From Pedobacter sp. BAL39 (GTDB lineage Bacteria > Bacteroidota > Bacteroidia > Sphingobacteriales > Sphingobacteriaceae): a stretch of 64,000 bases of DNA. The stretch's first letter is position 1; each line of letters begins with the position of its first letter. The notes beneath the pieces were generated by a model. That model did not search any database and had not been told where the DNA came from. It saw only the letters and a list, made by a program, of their open reading frames with translations. Made by a program: the position numbers and the translations under genes. Shown piece by piece: positions 18,457 through 26,571 of this stretch. The DNA is taken from contig NZ_ABCM01000001.1 in NCBI RefSeq assembly GCF_000170795.1, positions 124,001 through 188,000 of the forward strand, given 5' to 3'.

Positions 18457-19248
18457 TTATATCGTCTGGAGTACCCCACCATCTGCGCGGACTGCGGCGC
18501 CATTGGTGGCGATGGCCAGCGGACTGGAAAGGTATACCGCCAGATTTGCAATCTCCGGGCTCTCAATGAAACGCTGCAACAGGGATCCGGGATTTAAAGT
18601 TTTCATCAGGTGAGCTTTGAGTTGTTCCGGACTAATCTGCTGCGCCTCAGCAATCTGGTTTACCGTGGCTGCCACCCCGTCGGAATAAGTCGGCCCGCCA
18701 AGAATGGCATTCACCGTTACTGATGTATTTTTAGTCATCTGAGAAAGTCCCCTGCTCACTGCAATCATTGCCGTTTTTGTCATTCCATAATGGATCATGT
18801 TTTCCGGGATATTGATGCCTGCCTCACTGCTGATAAATATGATCCTGCCAGAGTTTCTTTCCAGCATCTTTGGCAGCAACACCCTGGAAAGGCGTACGCC
18901 ACTCATGACATTGACCTCGAATATCCGCATCCATTCTTCGTCCTTCAATTCGGCAAAGGGTTTCAGCTCAAAAATCCCGACATTATTGATGAGGATATCA
19001 ATTTCTGGCAATCCGCTCAACAACCGGTCTACCTGTGTCACATCACCAAAGTCGGCAGCAATCCCTGTTACATCTGCTCCCGGCAACTCATCCCGCAGCT
19101 GCTCCACCGCAGCGCTCACCTTCTCTGCTGTCCTTCCATTGATGATCACTTTCGCCCCTTCCATCAAAAGCTGCTTTGCAATAGCAAAACCAATACCCTG
19201 CGTAGAACCACTTATGAAAGCGGTTTTTAATTTCAATTGTAAATCCAT
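18457..19248 (-). CDS. Short-chain dehydrogenase/reductase (SDR)
   Basis: A 263-residue classical SDR oxidoreductase with NAD(P)-binding Rossmann fold. It has the glycine motif GSTQGIGFAIA (residues about 14-24), the NNVG structural motif, catalytic Ser in IFISSEAG, and YGMTKTAMIAVSRG giving the YxxxK pair. The C-terminus (LSSPLAIATNGAAVRADGG) is standard. Substrate unknown. The ATG at 19248 lies just downstream of a palindromic operator like the one in front of the adjacent tetR gene, so this is probably the target of that repressor. Confidence 0.92.
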   Translation of the reverse strand: MDLQLKLKTAFISGSTQGIGFAIAKQLLMEGAKVIINGRTAEKVSAAVEQLRDELPGADVTGIAADFGDVTQVDRLLSGLPEIDILINNVGIFELKPFAELKDEEWMRIFEVNVMSGVRLSRVLLPKMLERNSGRIIFISSEAGINIPENMIHYGMTKTAMIAVSRGLSQMTKNTSVTVNAILGGPTYSDGVAATVNQIAEAQQISPEQLKAHLMKTLNPGSLLQRFIESPEIANLAVYLSSPLAIATNGAAVRADGGVLQTI

Positions 19249-19260
19249 AAAGTCTATTTT

Positions 19261-19287
19261 ATTTTTGTACTGATCACTACAAAATAG
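19261..19287. promoter_or_regulatory. Probable TetR operator in front of the SDR gene
   Basis: An imperfect palindrome centred on TGATCA (19271-19276) with arms TTTTGTA and TACAAAA around it, one mismatched pair beside the core. It lies 13-40 bp upstream of the SDR start codon. The same core and arms recur in the longer palindrome in front of tetR, which is the main evidence that both are bound by the TetR protein. Confidence 0.7.
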
Positions 19288-19298
19288 GATAAAAAAAA

Positions 19299-19880
19299 TC
19301 AGCTGATGATTTCCAGCTGCATGTCAATCTGCTGACGAAGGACCTTTGCATCAGGATACATCCTGCGGGTCACGTTTAATCCATTCCAAAGCGTAATCAG
19401 GTAACGTCCAAGCACCACCGGATCAGTTTGATTTTTTATTGTACCTTCTTTCTGGGCCTTTGTAATTGCCGCAGTATACATTTCCTCTACTTCCTTTAAA
19501 ACAGTTACCGCTTCCTGTTCAAGCGCTTCATCCAATGATGCCATTTCAACAACCGTATTGACAATGATGCAACCTTTTTTATGTGTCTCCAGGTCTGCCA
19601 CGGCCATGCTCCGAAAGAAATCCCTGATCAGTTCCATCGGCTGTTCAGCGTGCTGAAGCCTTTTTTTAAATTCCTGAAAAGCTGCTCGACGCTGCAAGAT
19701 GGCTTTTCTAAAAACTTCCTTTTTGCCACCTTTGAACGCGTTGTAAAAGCTGCCACTGCCCATACCCATCGCTTTGAGCACATCTTCCAATGAAGCCGCA
19801 GTAAACCCTTTGGTCCAGAATACCTCCTGAGCTTTTTGTATTACCTCTTGATCATCATAAGCACTGGGCCTGCCTCTCAT
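19299..19880 (-). CDS. TetR/AcrR family transcriptional repressor
   Basis: About 193 residues from the ATG at 19880 (MRGRPSAYDD), chosen over an ATG ten codons upstream that would overlap the operator. The N-terminal HTH block DDQEVIQKAQEVFWTKGFTA, SLEDVLKAMGMGSGSFYNAF is the typical TetR DNA-binding domain. The ligand domain resembles the YxaF/TetR_C group (NTVVEMASLDEALEQEAVTV). It lies 50 bp upstream of the SDR gene on the same strand, and both promoters carry the same palindrome, so autoregulation and control of the SDR gene are inferred. The inducer is unknown. Confidence 0.93.
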   Translation of the reverse strand: MRGRPSAYDDQEVIQKAQEVFWTKGFTAASLEDVLKAMGMGSGSFYNAFKGGKKEVFRKAILQRRAAFQEFKKRLQHAEQPMELIRDFFRSMAVADLETHKKGCIIVNTVVEMASLDEALEQEAVTVLKEVEEMYTAAITKAQKEGTIKNQTDPVVLGRYLITLWNGLNVTRRMYPDAKVLRQQIDMQLEIIS

Positions 19881-19885
19881 CTGAA

Positions 19886-19921
19886 TTTCTATTTTTGTAT
19901 TGATCAACACAAAAATAGAAA
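19886..19921. promoter_or_regulatory. 36-bp near-perfect palindrome: tetR operator overlapping its -7 element
   Basis: Arms TTTCTATTTTTGT and ACAAAAATAGAAA flank a TTGATCAA core; only one base pair of 18 is mismatched. On the minus strand the arm contains TATTTTTG (19917-19910), an exact TAnnTTTG element 30 bp before the tetR ATG, so repressor binding would block the promoter directly. Confidence 0.85.
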
Positions 19922-20023
19922 TAAGAATGGAATTCTCTGCTATTTTTTTCTATGTGATACCGATTACAGCTTCCAGGCTGATAAGCTTACAGACCCTAAT
20001 ATTCCCTGCTCCTACAAGTAAGA

Positions 20024-20719
20024 TTATGGTTCCTGATAAGTCAACTGCTTTAAAAATGAAAATTCCGACTGATCAATCGGAGGCCGATAACCAATGAGCA
20101 GGCAATTGCGGTAGATTAAATTCGTTTGCTTAACCATCATTACGACCTTTTGATCAGTAGACAAGCCATTGAGATCTAACGAGCTGAGTTCCTGATAACG
20201 CTTTTTGTCGACCCTGCGATACCTTTCCTGATCTGCTTTGCTGATGGTTTTCAGAGCCGGAAAAGCCTGGGCTTCTTTCAGCTCCAGGTCGGAAGTCAGC
20301 AGATATGCGAAGCTGGTGATCAGATTTTTCCTGTTGGAGATGAACTGCTCCACAGCCCGTTGATCCGCGAACGCAGTATCCCCATACAACTCTAGTTTTT
20401 TTGAACTCCTATCTAAATACACCAACCTGAAAGGCGCCTTACTTTCGCTTGTAACCAGATGCATCACACTTCCATCAAAATAAAAGAGGTCTGGTGCAGA
20501 AGTAGGCAACAAAGCTTTTTCAATCTGATAAGGTTGCCCCATGACATGATAACCGGAAACTTCAATCTGATTTCCGTCAATTGTAACGGTCATCAGGATT
20601 TTGGTCAGCTCCCAATCGAACATCCTGTAGGTACTGCGCCCCTGCGCTGACACCTGCTGACAGGAAAATCCGAGCGCCGTTACCAGGAACAGCAGGATGA
20701 ATAACGGTCTTATTTTCAT
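20024..20719 (-). CDS. Secreted protein or lipoprotein of unknown function
   Basis: About 231 residues from the ATG at 20719 (MKIRPLFILLFLVTALG). The signal peptide contains FSC, so lipidation is possible, though a classical cleavage after VSAQ is also possible. The mature protein is a mix of beta-rich N-terminal half (WELTKILMTVTIDGNQIEVS) and charged helical C-terminal half (ISKADQERYRRVDKKRYQEL). No family recognised. The next gene upstream on the same strand is also an exported protein of unknown role, with a 78-bp gap, so the two may be co-transcribed. Confidence 0.65.
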   Translation of the reverse strand: MKIRPLFILLFLVTALGFSCQQVSAQGRSTYRMFDWELTKILMTVTIDGNQIEVSGYHVMGQPYQIEKALLPTSAPDLFYFDGSVMHLVTSESKAPFRLVYLDRSSKKLELYGDTAFADQRAVEQFISNRKNLITSFAYLLTSDLELKEAQAFPALKTISKADQERYRRVDKKRYQELSSLDLNGLSTDQKVVMMVKQTNLIYRNCLLIGYRPPIDQSEFSFLKQLTYQEP

Positions 20720-20797
20720 AATTTCAATTGGTTTCATTAATGTTCAATTTAAAAATGAGGAATGTTGAATTCAAAAATGAGGTAAACAATGACAGGA

Positions 20798-21634
20798 TCA
20801 GCTGCTTTTACGCTCTGACTTCAGCCAGACCAGTTTCCCTGATTTATCAAACTGATAATAATCCTTATGCCAACCCGCCCCACCCCGGCAGGAGGAAGTC
20901 AGTATTTTCTTTTTTGCATCAATTTCCACATTACACAAACCGTCGCAAAGTCTTTTGCCATTCGCAGGTAAGCTTAAAGGACGAAATCTTTTGCTGAACG
21001 GGTCAAAAAGAAAAATATCAAATAAACGGTATACGCCCTGTCCAAAATCAGGAGAAGAAAAAGAGATGTCGTCGAAACCATCAAAATTGTAGTCCGCAAC
21101 CAGCGTCTGCCGGACACCGCCATCAGGAAGCGGAGTCAGTTCCTTTTTGACAATGGCACCATCGCCGTATCTGATGCTGAGTAGATCATCCTCCACAACA
21201 TTAAAGCTGAACATCGCCTGATGCAGCAAGGCCTGGTTTTTACCGTCAAATGGAACACTTTCCTCAACAATTTTGAACTCCGTCTTTTTATGGTCGCTGC
21301 CCCTGATGTAATAGATATCTTCAACTGCGCGGTAACAAATACTCAGGCCATATTCTCCGGTGACTTTTCCATTGTAGACCTCTTTCCATTTGAAATGATG
21401 AACATCCTGCTGTCCACTCTCGCGGTCCGTGGTATCCAGCACGCTCGACTTCAGCTGAAGCGGGATGACGGCTGTTTTGCCTTTGTACCGTACAAAAGCT
21501 GCTTTCCCATGGCCTACCCAGCTCATCGTAAACTCGATCGGTTTGGCCGTAGCTTCTGACCTGAACGTGAAAGGCTGTGCATATGCAAAGAACGGCACTA
21601 TAAAAAAAGAAAAGATGATCAGGTTTAATTTCAT
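20798..21634 (-). CDS. Secreted XAC2610-like protein with FG-GAP-type motif
   Basis: About 278 residues starting at the ATG 21634 with a clear signal peptide (MKLNLIIFSFFIVPFFAYAQ). The distinctive stretch is VADYNFDGFDDISFSS near residue 185, an Asp-rich calcium-loop type motif seen in FG-GAP/VCBS repeats and in XAC2610-like proteins. It is followed by a C-terminal domain with two Cys (RLCDGLCNVEID) and SSCRGGAGWHKDYYQ. In the XAC2610 family such proteins are linked to cell-envelope or lysozyme-related functions, but here this is only a family resemblance. Likely in one unit with the gene at 20024. Confidence 0.65.
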   Translation of the reverse strand: MKLNLIIFSFFIVPFFAYAQPFTFRSEATAKPIEFTMSWVGHGKAAFVRYKGKTAVIPLQLKSSVLDTTDRESGQQDVHHFKWKEVYNGKVTGEYGLSICYRAVEDIYYIRGSDHKKTEFKIVEESVPFDGKNQALLHQAMFSFNVVEDDLLSIRYGDGAIVKKELTPLPDGGVRQTLVADYNFDGFDDISFSSPDFGQGVYRLFDIFLFDPFSKRFRPLSLPANGKRLCDGLCNVEIDAKKKILTSSCRGGAGWHKDYYQFDKSGKLVWLKSERKSS

Positions 21635-21909
21635 TATATTTTGCAATTTCATGCTTTAGTTGATGGTTGTCATTCAGGGCCAACTGAGCCGAACAGTCTA
21701 CTTATCTTCACAGTTATACTTACATCAGCTACCAAGGTAAGAGAACGAGCAATTTAGTTTGATACAAATCACTATCTGCTGCATTGTACAAGATAAATGC
21801 CAGTAAATTTCGTTTATTCGTGTTTGCGTCTAACCATCACAAACATGTCAGGAAACCCATTAAAATCGAATTTGGACTCTACAACAAACCATACTGTTTC
21901 AAATAAAAT

Positions 21910-21917
21910 TAGTTTTG
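21910..21917 (+). promoter_or_regulatory. -7 promoter element for the MBL-fold hydrolase gene
   Basis: TAGTTTTG is an exact TAnnTTTG match 25 bases before the ATG at 21943. The 290-bp gap 21653-21942 holds no other feature I can support. Confidence 0.5.
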
Positions 21918-21942
21918 CATCGTTTCCTATCCACAGGTCTAA

Positions 21943-23076
21943 ATGAAACTAAAAAGATTACTCAAAAAAACAATGATCATCCTATTCATCACCATTGGTA
22001 TCATCGCAGCAGTTACCTATCTATTCCTGCAACAAGCCTCTTTTGGAACTGCCCCTTCGGGTGCGAGACTGGAGCGCATCAAAAAGTCGCCTCAATATAA
22101 AGATGGCGCATTTCAGAACCAGTCGCCCACCCCTACGTTTACAGGTGGCGGAACCTTTTACTCGGTGATGGTGGATTTCCTTTTCGGCAAACACGAGCGC
22201 AAAACGCCCGATTATGTCTTGCCATCTGTGAAGCGTGACCTCAAAGTGACACCATCAGCAAAACCGGAGCTGACCTGGTTTGGCCATTCCTCTTACCTGA
22301 TCCAGATCAACGGACGCAACGTCCTGGTCGATCCTGTATTCAGCGGAAGAACCTCTCCTGTTAGTTATGCAGGAACAAAAGCTTTCAACGGTGCAGACAG
22401 TTATCATGTGGAAGATATGCCGGCAATAGATGTGCTGGTGATCACTCATGATCATTATGATCACCTGGATTATGAAACCATCAAAAAGCTGAAAGACAAA
22501 GTAGGCATTATTGTCACCTCCCTGGGGGTGGGCGCTCATCTGGAACACTGGGGAATTGCCGCTGATAAAATCAAGGAGCTGGATTGGTGGGAGAGTTACG
22601 CTGTCGACAGTGAAACCATTTTCACCGCTACTCCGGGCCGTCATTTTTCCGGGAGAGGATTAGTGCGCAATAAAACGTTATGGTCGTCTTTTGTTTTTCA
22701 GTCCAAAGATTACAAACTCTTCCTGGGCGGAGATTCCGGGTACGACCATCACTTCGCGAAGATTGGTGAGCAATATGGACCATTTGACCTCGCCGTCCTC
22801 GAAGACGGCCAGTACAATCTTTTCTGGGCAAACATTCATATGATGCCTGAAGAAACTGCAAAAGCGGCCAAAGAGCTGAAGGCAAAGTTATTGCTTCCCG
22901 TGCATTGGGGTAAATTTTCTCTCGCTACCCATGCGTGGGACGAGTCCATCCGCCGCGTACTGAAAGAAGCCAAAGCACTGAACCTTCCCGTTACCACTCC
23001 TGAGATTGGCGAAAAGGTGGTGCTCGACAGCATCCTGCCAAGCAGCCATTGGTGGGAGCAAGAACTCAAAGAATAA
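21943..23076 (+). CDS. MBL-fold metal-dependent hydrolase, NAPE-PLD/UlaG-like, membrane-anchored
   Basis: A 377-residue protein with one N-terminal membrane helix (residues about 9-30) and a large extracytoplasmic metallo-beta-lactamase domain. Metal-binding signatures are WFGHSSYLIQING, LVITHDHYDHLDY (the HxHxDH motif), GRHFSGRG, FLGGDSGYDHHF and LLPVHWGKFSL. The arrangement resembles the branch that includes N-acylphosphatidylethanolamine phospholipase D and UlaG-type lactonases, rather than antibiotic-degrading lactamases. The substrate is unknown and a role on lipids or lactones is only a family-based guess. Transcribed alone from a recognisable -7 element. Confidence 0.88.
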   Translation: MKLKRLLKKTMIILFITIGIIAAVTYLFLQQASFGTAPSGARLERIKKSPQYKDGAFQNQSPTPTFTGGGTFYSVMVDFLFGKHERKTPDYVLPSVKRDLKVTPSAKPELTWFGHSSYLIQINGRNVLVDPVFSGRTSPVSYAGTKAFNGADSYHVEDMPAIDVLVITHDHYDHLDYETIKKLKDKVGIIVTSLGVGAHLEHWGIAADKIKELDWWESYAVDSETIFTATPGRHFSGRGLVRNKTLWSSFVFQSKDYKLFLGGDSGYDHHFAKIGEQYGPFDLAVLEDGQYNLFWANIHMMPEETAKAAKELKAKLLLPVHWGKFSLATHAWDESIRRVLKEAKALNLPVTTPEIGEKVVLDSILPSSHWWEQELKE

Positions 23077-23138
23077 AAACGACTTAACTCTGTATAGCTA
23101 GTTCAGGACTAGACAAGAACTGTACAAACGATAATATA

Positions 23139-23203
23139 AGTCCACGTTGAGTCCACATTTACTGCAGGTCAAGAGCAGGTATTCCCAAGAATACGTGGAC
23201 TCA
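23139..23203. repeat. Tandem GTCCAC arms with one shared complementary arm
   Basis: Two adjacent 9-mers, AGTCCACGT (23139-23147) and TGAGTCCAC (23148-23156), can each pair with the single downstream arm ACGTGGACTCA (23193-23203). The two pairings are mutually exclusive. This lies in the 217-bp gap before the DUF6266-like gene, upstream of its promoter. Function unknown. Confidence 0.55.
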
Positions 23204-23228
23204 CCATTAATTTATAGTCTATTTGCTA

Positions 23229-23258
23229 TTGATTTATTATCTCGAGTGCTTATATTTG
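23229..23258 (+). promoter_or_regulatory. Promoter of the DUF6266-like gene
   Basis: TTG (23229-23231), 19-bp spacer, TATATTTG (23251-23258). This fits the Bacteroidota TTG-N19-21-TAnnTTTG pattern fully and lies 35 bases before the ATG at 23294. Confidence 0.7.
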
Positions 23259-23293
23259 CCCTAGAGATTATACATCGTTAATACTGATCTTAT

Positions 23294-24556
23294 ATGGGAA
23301 TTGTAAAAGGTAAAGTCATTACCGGAGCAGTAGGTCCGGTAACATTTAGCTCCTGGAGGGATATCCAGGTAGTTAAACAGCGCGTATTCGACATCAAGCA
23401 AAGCATTGCGACTAAAAATGTTTCTACCGTATTCGGTCTGGGCAGCAGGTTCAGCGCCATCCTTCGCAAATGGATGTACCCGATTCATTTTATTCATGAC
23501 GGGGCCATGGTCAACCGGATGACCAAGGCAATGACCGCAATCCTGCTCAAACACCGGGATAAAGCCACCGGGAACTTTCATTTCCTACCTGAGAGCTTTA
23601 AGCCATTGGAAGGATTTGAGCTCAATGAGTCCTCCCCATTGAAAGAAAATCTACATGTATTGCCACAGGTTAATCTTCAGGAAGGGAAACTGACCATAAG
23701 CATTCCTGAGTTCGAAATCAAAAAAGCCCTTAAATTTCCTACAGAGGCCGATCAATGCACCATCATTGTCTCCGTATACATCGCTTCCCTAAAAACAAAA
23801 GACGAATGTAAGATGACTGCAGAGCAGACAAAAACCTTCTCCGTAGACTGGTCTGACCAAAAATCTACTGCAATGGAATGGTCGTATGATGTTCCGGAAG
23901 GCTGCTATTGTGTGACCAGCATGGCACTACATTTCCACAAACAATGGTCTAACCTGCAGGTATCTTTAAACAGCAAGTCTTTCTGCCCGGCAATGATCTG
24001 TAACTTCAGCATCAACCCAGGAGAGTTTAAGGATAGACCTGAAAATTTTAAAAAAGCACGTTTTGCATTCGTGGACGATGAATATCCTCCGATCACTAAG
24101 AAAAGCAAAGGGAAAAAGGCGGTGTCTATAGTCTCTGAAGATAATAAGGCTTTAACATATAAACAGAAAGGAAACAAAAAAACAGCTATAAAAGAGGGCT
24201 CCGATCAAAAAACGACAAGCAAAAAGCAACTATCGAAAAATAATGGTAAGCCAACTTCTTCAGCTGTCGAAAGCTTAGGAAATGATGCCTTGCAGCAGGA
24301 AGTAAATGAACTGAAAGCCAGATTGGCTGATATGGAAAAGTTGTTGTCAGCCCAAAAGGAGAAGGTTACACCCAGGAAAAATATAGTGGAAGAAACACTT
24401 TATCAAAGTGAGACTATTTCAGACAAAAACATTACTGATCTACCGACAGGGGAGCTAACCATCTGGAAAAAAGCGTTGAAAAACATCTCATCTCATCAAC
24501 CGATCAGCCCTTTCAAACAGAGTCTGGTAAAAATAAGGGGAAAACCGGCAGCATAA
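23294..24556 (+). CDS. DUF6266-like protein with long Lys-rich and coiled-coil C-terminal tail
   Basis: A 420-residue cytosolic-looking protein with no signal peptide. The N-terminus (MGIVKGKVITGAVGPVTFSS, then WRDIQVVKQR) resembles the Gly-rich opening of DUF6266 proteins of Sphingobacteriia. A beta-rich middle (about 110-250) follows, as in that family. Beyond about residue 265 there is an extra tail: a Lys/Ser-rich linker (KKSKGKKAVS, KQKGNKKTAI, KKQLSKNNGK), then a predicted coiled coil (LQQEVNELKARLADMEKLLS) and a basic end. I know of no function for DUF6266, and the family link here is by eye. It has its own promoter and no operon partners. Confidence 0.6.
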   Translation: MGIVKGKVITGAVGPVTFSSWRDIQVVKQRVFDIKQSIATKNVSTVFGLGSRFSAILRKWMYPIHFIHDGAMVNRMTKAMTAILLKHRDKATGNFHFLPESFKPLEGFELNESSPLKENLHVLPQVNLQEGKLTISIPEFEIKKALKFPTEADQCTIIVSVYIASLKTKDECKMTAEQTKTFSVDWSDQKSTAMEWSYDVPEGCYCVTSMALHFHKQWSNLQVSLNSKSFCPAMICNFSINPGEFKDRPENFKKARFAFVDDEYPPITKKSKGKKAVSIVSEDNKALTYKQKGNKKTAIKEGSDQKTTSKKQLSKNNGKPTSSAVESLGNDALQQEVNELKARLADMEKLLSAQKEKVTPRKNIVEETLYQSETISDKNITDLPTGELTIWKKALKNISSHQPISPFKQSLVKIRGKPAA

Positions 24557-24588
24557 CCCATTGTCCTGCCACCGGTTAATTTATTTCA

Positions 24589-25794
24589 TTAAGCAGTTTT
24601 CAGACCTGCGGATTTGCGTTTGTACAGGAAATGCACAGCCAGTGTTAAAAAGCTGAAGCCAAAGCCAACCATCAGGACACCATTCCAGAGCCACTGCTGC
24701 CAGGCGATTGCCGTCAGATAGGTACCAAGGGCACCTCCAACAAAATAGGAAGTCATATATACGGTATTCAACCTGTTGTTTGCTTCAGGATGGAGTGTAA
24801 ATATGGAGGATTGGTTCATGATGTGTAGTGCCTGCATGGCTGCATCCATTACGATAACCCCCAGGATCAGTCCGATATAGGTGTTGCCGATGCCATAGAA
24901 GATGAGCCAAGATGCAATAAAAGCAAGGATGAGATACAGCGTCAGCCGGAAATAAGGAACTATCTTCGCGATTCTTCCGACCAGCGCTGCTGCCAGTGCG
25001 CCGGCCATCCCGATGACACCGAAGGAGCCTGCAACGCTGCTACCCGCAAAAAATGGAGGCTGTTCAAGATGGTATACCAGTGAGGTCCAGAATGCACTGA
25101 ATGCGGCAAAAGCAAAGGCACCACGGAAGGAAGCAGCCTGCAGCACGGGCTCTGTCCTGGCATAATAAACTACAGACTTCATCAGCTTCAGGTAGGTACC
25201 TTTATATTCAGGATATACCTCTGGGAGCTTCCATGCAATCATTCCCCAGAGCACCAGAATAATCACCGCAGCAATGTAAAACATCGTTCGCCATCCGTAT
25301 AATTCCCCGACAATGCCACTGAGCACTCTTGATCCTAAAATACCAATCAGCAGACCACTCATTACAAACCCGATGGACTGTGTACGTTTTTCAGGTGTGG
25401 ACAAGCTGGCGGCCATTGGGACTAACAATTGCGGAATGACCGAAGTCAACCCAATCAGGAAGCTAAAAGTATAAAGCTGCCAGATGGATCTGCTCATGGC
25501 CATCCCGATTAGCGATAGCAGTATAAAAGCGAATTGAATCATGATGAGTCGTTTTCGTCTTACAAGGTCGCCTAATGGAACGATCGTGAATAGCCCTGCA
25601 GCATAGCCGACCTGGGTCATCATCGCGATCTTCCCTGCACTGGCAGCGGAGATGTGCAAATCATTTGCGATGAGGGAAAGCAGGGGTTGATTATAATAGT
25701 TATTGGCTACAATCAGGCCGGATGAGATCGCCATGATCCAAAGCACTGCCGGTGTTAAGGTATTTTGATTTGAATTACTCATTTTTTGATTCAT
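24589..25794 (-). CDS. MFS transporter (drug/metabolite exporter type)
   Basis: A 401-residue inner-membrane protein with 12 predicted membrane segments. Loop 2-3 has the MFS signature-like GDLVRRKRLIM, and TM1 carries the NNYYNQPLLSLIANDL motif found in a subgroup of putative exporters. No sugar-porter signatures are present. An in-frame ATG four codons later (25782) is an equally good start. It lies 186 bp downstream of the Crp/Fnr gene on the same strand, a gap with no clear terminator, so it may be part of the fluoride-riboswitch transcription unit or have its own promoter. Confidence 0.88.
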   Translation of the reverse strand: MNQKMSNSNQNTLTPAVLWIMAISSGLIVANNYYNQPLLSLIANDLHISAASAGKIAMMTQVGYAAGLFTIVPLGDLVRRKRLIMIQFAFILLSLIGMAMSRSIWQLYTFSFLIGLTSVIPQLLVPMAASLSTPEKRTQSIGFVMSGLLIGILGSRVLSGIVGELYGWRTMFYIAAVIILVLWGMIAWKLPEVYPEYKGTYLKLMKSVVYYARTEPVLQAASFRGAFAFAAFSAFWTSLVYHLEQPPFFAGSSVAGSFGVIGMAGALAAALVGRIAKIVPYFRLTLYLILAFIASWLIFYGIGNTYIGLILGVIVMDAAMQALHIMNQSSIFTLHPEANNRLNTVYMTSYFVGGALGTYLTAIAWQQWLWNGVLMVGFGFSFLTLAVHFLYKRKSAGLKTA

Positions 25795-25980
25795 TTTATT
25801 TTTTCTTTCTGTTGCTCAGCACGCAGACAGCGTACCTGCTTGCTTAATTGCTTGCTGAACAGTACAAATATCTGCGACAAAAGGTTCACTGCTGATGAAC
25901 TGGTTTAAGAAAACAGGTTAATCTAGTTCAATAAAAATTTGCCGGTCATTGTTTTATCACGAGGCTCCTTTCACCTGTTC

Positions 25981-26571
25981 TCAGGTCTTTTTACTTCCCA
26001 TACGTTTTCTCAACTTGGAGAGGTATTCAGTAGTCATTCCTAAAAATGAGGCCAGCGTATATTGAGGAACACGCTGGGCCAGCAAAGGATATTTATCAAG
26101 AAAATCTCCATAACGTGCTTCAGCAGTTTTGGTGAGGTTAATAATGATTCTCCGTTGTTGATAGGCCAGTCCGCGCTCTGCAATGATCCGGAAGAAGGTC
26201 TCGAATTTAGGATTCTGCGCCTTTAGTTCCTGCTCTTTAACATGAGACAGACGTAGGGCAATTGTATCCTCCAGGGCAGTAACAAACATCGTGGCAGGCT
26301 GCTGGTATAAGTAGCTGTTGTAATCCGTAATCCACCAGTCTTCAATAGCAAAAGAAATGGTATGTTCCTGCCCATTCTCTGCGGCAACATAGGCACGCAT
26401 GGCACCTTCCAAAACATAATACCGGTAAGGGGCAGGGAAATCAGGCTGAATGATTGACTGTCTCTTTTTGACAACTACTTTCTGAAAGGCAGAAAGGAGC
26501 GCTTCAGCCTCTGGCGGACTGAGTTTTACAAATTTGTTTACATAGCTGATGATTGCCGTTTCGTCTCTCAT
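25981..26571 (-). CDS. Crp/Fnr family transcriptional regulator
   Basis: A 196-residue regulator with an N-terminal cyclic-nucleotide-binding-like domain (about 15-130) and a C-terminal winged helix. The sensory domain shows YYVLEGAMRAYVAAENGQEH and ISFAIEDWWITDYNSYL, the pattern of the large Bacteroidota Crp subgroup whose ligand is unknown. The recognition helix region is LASFLGMTTEYLSKLRKRM. Its start codon overlaps the stop of the CLC antiporter gene as ATGA, so translation of the two is coupled and both should respond to the fluoride riboswitch. No FNR-type cysteines are seen. Confidence 0.9.
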   Translation of the reverse strand: MRDETAIISYVNKFVKLSPPEAEALLSAFQKVVVKKRQSIIQPDFPAPYRYYVLEGAMRAYVAAENGQEHTISFAIEDWWITDYNSYLYQQPATMFVTALEDTIALRLSHVKEQELKAQNPKFETFFRIIAERGLAYQQRRIIINLTKTAEARYGDFLDKYPLLAQRVPQYTLASFLGMTTEYLSKLRKRMGSKKT

